Of a stretch of 64,000 nucleotides of DNA, positions 59,101-64,000 are shown in pieces (the first letter of the stretch is position 1; each line of letters begins with the position of its first letter). The stretch lies in NCBI GenBank assembly GCA_947579665.1, contig OX388349.1:20058459-20122458 (forward strand). Direction: 5' to 3'. The notes beneath the pieces are model-generated. The model saw only the letters and a program-made list of their open reading frames with translations, was not told where the DNA came from and ran no database searches. This DNA is from Sympetrum striolatum (taxonomy: Eukaryota > Arthropoda > Insecta > Odonata > Libellulidae). The position numbers and the translations under genes were made by a program.

Positions 59101-62100
59101 TTAGAAAAAAGCAAGGAAAACGGATAATTTTTGGGAAATTTTAATTATTATCCTCTATAATGCCTAGATTTTCGTCATTTTAAAAGATATGATCGAAAAA
59201 AGCAACGAAAACGTAAAATGATTTACAAAAATTTCAATTTTTCGCTTTTATTTTGAATGAAATTTCGTCATGTTATCGAGATATGAATGAAAAAAAAAAC
59301 GAAAACGGATAATATTGAAGAAATTTCAATTTTTTCCTGTATTTTTTCTTTAAATTTTGTCATTTTGCCAAGATATGATCGAAAAAAGCGACGAAAACGG
59401 AAAATGATTTGCAAAAATTTCATTTTTTCGCTTTTATTTTGCATGAATTTTCGTCATTTTATCGATATATGATCTAGAAAAGAAACGAAAACGGAGAATT
59501 GTAGCTGAATTTCAATTTTTTACTGTATATTCCCATAATTTTCGACATTATATCCAGATATGATGGAAAAAACAAACAAAACGGATTATTTCACTGAAAT
59601 TTCAATTTCGTTCCTCTATAATATAAGAGAAATTTCATTTTTTTACTATTGCCACTTATATTTCGTCATTTTATCGAGTTATATTCGAAAAATGCAACGA
59701 AAACGGATAATTTCAAAGAAATTTCAATTGTTGTACTCTATTTTGCCTTAATTTTCGTCATATTATCGTGATATGATCGAAAAGCAACGAAAAACGGAAA
59801 ATTTTTGCGAAATTTCAATTTTTTTTTCTTATATATTGCCTTAATTTTCGTCATTTTATCGAGTTACGATTGAAAAAAGACGTGAAAAAGGATAATTTTA
59901 GCGTAATATCTATTTTTATCCTCTATAATTTCTTTATTTTCGTCATTTTTAAAAGATTTGATCGAAAAAAGCAACGAAAACGGAAAATGTTTTCCAATAA
60001 TTTCAATTTTTATCTTTTATTTTTCCTTAATTTTCGTAAAATCATTAAGTTATGATAGAAAAAAGCAAGGAAAACGGATAATTTTGTAGAAATTTCCATT
60101 TTTTCTGTATTTTTTCCTTAATTTTTGTCATTTTGCCAAGATATGATCGAAAAAATAAACAAAAACGGAAAATTTTAGTTAAACGTCAATTCTTTTATCT
60201 ATTTTGCCTTAATCTTCGTCATGTTATCGAGATATGATCTAGATAAGAAACGAAACCGGATAATTGTAGCTGAATTTCAATTTTTTTCCTGTATATTCCC
60301 ATAATTTTTATCATTATATAGAGTTATGATCGAAAAAACAAACAAAACGGATGATTTCACTGAGATTTCAACATTTTCCTCTATAATATAAGAGAAATTT
60401 CAATTTTTTTACTATTGTCACTTATTTTTTGTCATTTTATCGAGTTATGATCAAAAAAGCAACGAAAAACGGATAATTTTAGCGAAATTTCGTTTTTTTT
60501 CTATATATTGCCTTAATTTTCGTCATTTTATCGAGATATGATCGAAAAAAGACGTGAAAAAGGATAATTGAGCGTAATTTCAATTTTTATCCTCTATAAT
60601 GCCTTAATTTTCGTCATTTTTAAAAGATAAGATCGAAAAAAGCAACGAGAACGGAAAATTTTAGCGAAATTTAAATTTTTTTCGTCAATTTTTTTCCTAA
60701 TTTTTGACATTGTAACGGGATGTGTTCGAAAAAAGCAACGAAAACGGAAAATGTTTACCAAAAATATCAATTTTTATCTTTTATTTTGCCTAAATTTTCG
60801 TCATTTCATTAAGTTATGATAGAAAAAAGCAAGGAAAACGGATAATTTTGTAGAAATTTCAATTTATTTCTGTATTTTTTCCTTAATTTTTGTCATTTTT
60901 CAAGTATTTGATCGAAAAAATAAACAAAAACGTAAAATTTTAGTTAAACTTCAATTCTTTTATCTATTTTGTCTTAATCTTTGTAATTTTATCGAGATAT
61001 GATCTAGGAAAGAAACGAAAACGGATAATTGTAGCTGAATTTCAATCTTTTTCCTATATATTGCCTTAATTTTCGTTATTTTATCGAGATATGATCGAAA
61101 AAAGACGTGAAAAAGAATAATTGAGCGTATTTTCAATTTTTATCCTCTATAATGCCTAAACTATCTTCATTTTTAAAAGATAAGATCGAAAACAGCAACG
61201 AGCACGGAAAATTTTAGCGAAATTTAAATTTTTTTCCTATATTTTTCCCTTATTTTCGACATTTTAATGGGATATGATCGAGAAATGCAACGGAAACGGA
61301 TAATTTCAAAGAAAGTTCAATTTGTTTACTCTATTTTGCCTTAGTATTCGTCATTTTATCGATATATGATCGAAAAGCAACGAAAAACGGATAATCTTAG
61401 CGAAATTTCAATTTTTATCCTCTATAATGCCTTAATTTTCGTCATTTTTAAAAGATAAGATCGAAAAAAGCAACGAGAACGGAAAATTTTTGCGAAATTT
61501 AAATTTTTTTCCTCTATTTTTTTCCTAATTTTCGACATTGTAACGGGATGTGATCGAAAAATGCAACGAAAACGGATATTTCCAAAGAAATTTCAATTTT
61601 TTACTCTATTTCGCCTTAATTTTGGTCATTTTATCTAGATATGGTAGAAAAAATTAACGAAGACTAATAATTTAAGCGAAATTTCAATTTTTTCCAATAT
61701 TCTGCCTTTATTTTCGGCATTTTACCAAGATATTATCGAAAAAGGCACCGAAAAAAGATAATTTCAGAGAAATTTCAATTTCTTCCTGAATTTTTTCCTT
61801 AATTTTCTTTATTTTATCGAGATATGGTCGAAAAAGCAACGAAAACGGATAATTTTTGGGAAATTTAAATATTTTTCCAGTATTTTTCCTTAAATTTCGT
61901 CATTTTAACGAGATATGATCTAGAAAAGGAACGATAAGGGATAATTTCAAAGAAACTTCAATTTTTCTCATCTACTTTCCTAAATTTTTTTCATTTTATT
62001 GAGTTATGTTCGAAATAAGCTACGAACACGGATTATTTTAGTGAAATTCGAATTTTTTTCCTCTATATTGGCATCATTTACGTCATTATTTCGAGATATA

Positions 62101-64000
62101 ATCGAAGAAAGCTACGAAAACGGATAATTTTAGAGAAATTTTAATTTTTATCCTCTATAATGCATAGATTTTCGTCATTTTAAAAAGATATGATCGAAAA
62201 AAGCAACGAAAACGGAAAATGATTTACAAAAATTTCAATTTTTCGCTTTTATTTTGCATGAATTTTCGTCATTTATCGAGATATGATCTAGAAAAGAAAC
62301 GAAAACGGATAATTGTAGCTGAATTCGATTTTTTACTGTATATTCCCAAAATTTTCGTCATTATATCCAGATATGATCGAAAAAACAAACGAAACGGATT
62401 ATTTCACTGAAATTTCAATTTCGTTCCTCTATACTATAAGAGAAATTTCATTTTTTTTACTATTGCCACTTATATTTCGTCATTTTATCGAGTTATAATC
62501 GAGAAATGCAACGAAAACGGATAATTTCAAAGAAATTTCAATTGTTTTACACTATTTTGCCTAAATTTTCCTCATATTATCGAGATATGATCGAAAAGCA
62601 ACGAAAAACGGAAGAGTTTAGCGAAATTTCAATTTTGTTTTCTTATATATTGCCTTAATTTTCCTCATTTTATCGAGATATGATCGAAAAAAGACGTGAA
62701 AAAGGATAATTTTAGCGTAATATCAATTTTTATCCTCTATAATTCCTTTATTTTCGTCATTTTTAAAGGATAAGATCGAACAAAGCAACGAGAACGGAAA
62801 ATTTTAGCGAAATTTAATTTTTTTTCCTCTATTTTTCCCTAATTTTCGACATTTTAACGGGATATGATCGAAAAATTCAACGGAAACGGATAATTTCAAA
62901 GAAATTTCAATTTGTTTACTCTATTTTGCCTTAATTTTCGTCATTTTATCGAGATATGATCGAAAAAAAAGGTGAAAAAGGATAATTTTAGCTTAATATC
63001 AATTTTAATCCTCTAGAATGCCTTGAGTTTCGTCATTTTTAAAAGATTTGATCGAAAAAAGCAACTAAAACGGAAAATTTATTTCCAAAAATTTCAATTT
63101 TTCGCTTTTATTTTGCATGATTTTCGCCATAAATCGAGATATGATTGAAAAAAACAACGAAAACGACTAATGTTAGCGAAAATTCAATTTTTATCTTTTA
63201 TTTTGCCTAAATTTTCGTCATTTCATTAAGTTATGATAGAAAAAAGCTAGGAAAACGGATAATTTTGTAGAAATTTCAATTTTTTTTCTGTATTTTATCC
63301 TTAATTTTTGTCATTTTGCAAGATATGATCGAAACAATAAACAAAAACGGAAAAATTTAGTTAAACTTCAATTCTTTTATCTATTTTGCCTTAATCTTCG
63401 TCATTTTATCGAGATATGATCTAGAAAAGAAACGAAAACGGAGAATTGTAGCTGAATTTCAATTTTTTTCCTGTATATTCCCATAATTTTTATCATTATA
63501 TCGAGTTATGATCGAAAAAACAAACAAAACGGATGATTTCACTGAGATTTCAACTTTTTCCTCTATAATATAAGAGAAATTTCAATTTTTTTTACTATTG
63601 TCACTTATTTTTTGTCATTTTATCGAGTTATGATCAAAAAAGCAACGAAAAACGGATAATTTTAGCGAAATTTCGTTTTTTTTCTATATATTGCCATAAT
63701 TTTCGTTATTTTATCGAGATATGATCGAAAAAGACGTGAAAAAGGATAATTGAGCGTAATTTCAATTTTTATCCTCTATAATGCCTTAATTTTCGTCATT
63801 TTTAAAAGATAAGATCGAAAAAAGCAACGAGAACGGAAAATTTTAGCGAAATTTAAATTTCATTCCTCAATTTTTCCCTAATTTTCAACATATTAATGGG
63901 ATATGATCGAAAAATGGAACGAAAATGAATAATTTCAAGGTAATTTCAATATTTTTACTCTATTTTTCTTAATTTTCGTCATTTTATCGAGATATGATCG
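47171..64000 (+). repeat. Satellite array with higher-order repeats, right part
   Basis: About 180 further monomers of 91-92 bp in the same orientation as the left part, running off the window end. Contains clear internal duplications: 2.64 kb apart (56,571 against 59,211), 1,136 bp apart (48,421 against 49,557) and 12,605 bp apart (49,781 against 62,386). Short frames within it (for example 55,293-55,541, 57,165-57,416) are translated repeat, not genes. Confidence 0.95.

Noticed and set aside
20508..64000. CRISPR array
   Set aside because: Repeats are contiguous monomers of about 91 bp without unique spacers, in an animal genome. This is satellite DNA.
20508..64000. Telomeric repeat or rDNA spacer
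   Set aside because: No TTAGG/TTAGGG-type units and no rRNA sequence are present; the monomer is about 91 bp.

Overview
The window is nuclear DNA from an animal, most likely an arthropod (insect-like). Evidence: GT-AG introns, an AT-rich background, a Fat-like giant protocadherin with the FAT1-3/kugelei layout, short nonautonomous transposons with TA and TTAA target sites, a Penelope-like retroelement array and a LINE 3' end. No species can be named from the sequence alone. There are no bacterial operons, CRISPR arrays or prokaryotic genes.

Region 1 (1-18,010, + strand) is the 3' part of one gene. Twelve exons join in a single open frame of about 1,606 residues: the last five cadherin repeats, a FAT-specific juxtamembrane region, two EGF modules, one laminin-G domain, four EGF modules, one transmembrane helix and a cytoplasmic tail of about 500 residues ending in the PDZ-ligand-like THTSV. 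All exon phases agree. The gene continues upstream of base 1. Its introns hold a TA-flanked 580-bp MITE (551-1130), a TTAA-flanked piggyBac-like MITE (5200-5772), a 79-bp palindromic mini-element (6531-6609), a perfect 26-bp hairpin (8625-8688) and a possible old Tigger-like element (about 10,415-10,770).

Region 2 (18,011-20,507) is the 3' UTR and intergenic DNA. It ends in two copies of a 138-bp repeat that abut a satellite.

Region 3 (20,508-64,000) is AT-rich satellite DNA with monomers of about 91-92 bp. The first 1.6 kb runs in one orientation, the array inverts near 22,100, and everything after runs in the other. Monomer subtypes are arranged in higher-order repeats with multi-kilobase periods (about 6.66, 6.84, 7.02, 7.35, 2.64 and 12.6 kb between matching anchors), so the array has been enlarged by recent segmental duplication.

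Two retroelements interrupt the satellite. At 38,830-46,111, on the minus strand, lies a head-to-tail array of at least two and a half Penelope-like units (period 2,918 and 2,931 bp). The middle unit has an intact reverse transcriptase plus GIY-YIG endonuclease frame; units 1 and 3 are frameshifted. A hammerhead-ribozyme-like motif recurs once per unit, placed so that cleavage would release exactly one ORF per RNA. Unit 3 runs into a 200-N assembly gap (46,112-46,311). At about 46,724-47,170 is a 5'-truncated LINE tail. The window ends inside the satellite.
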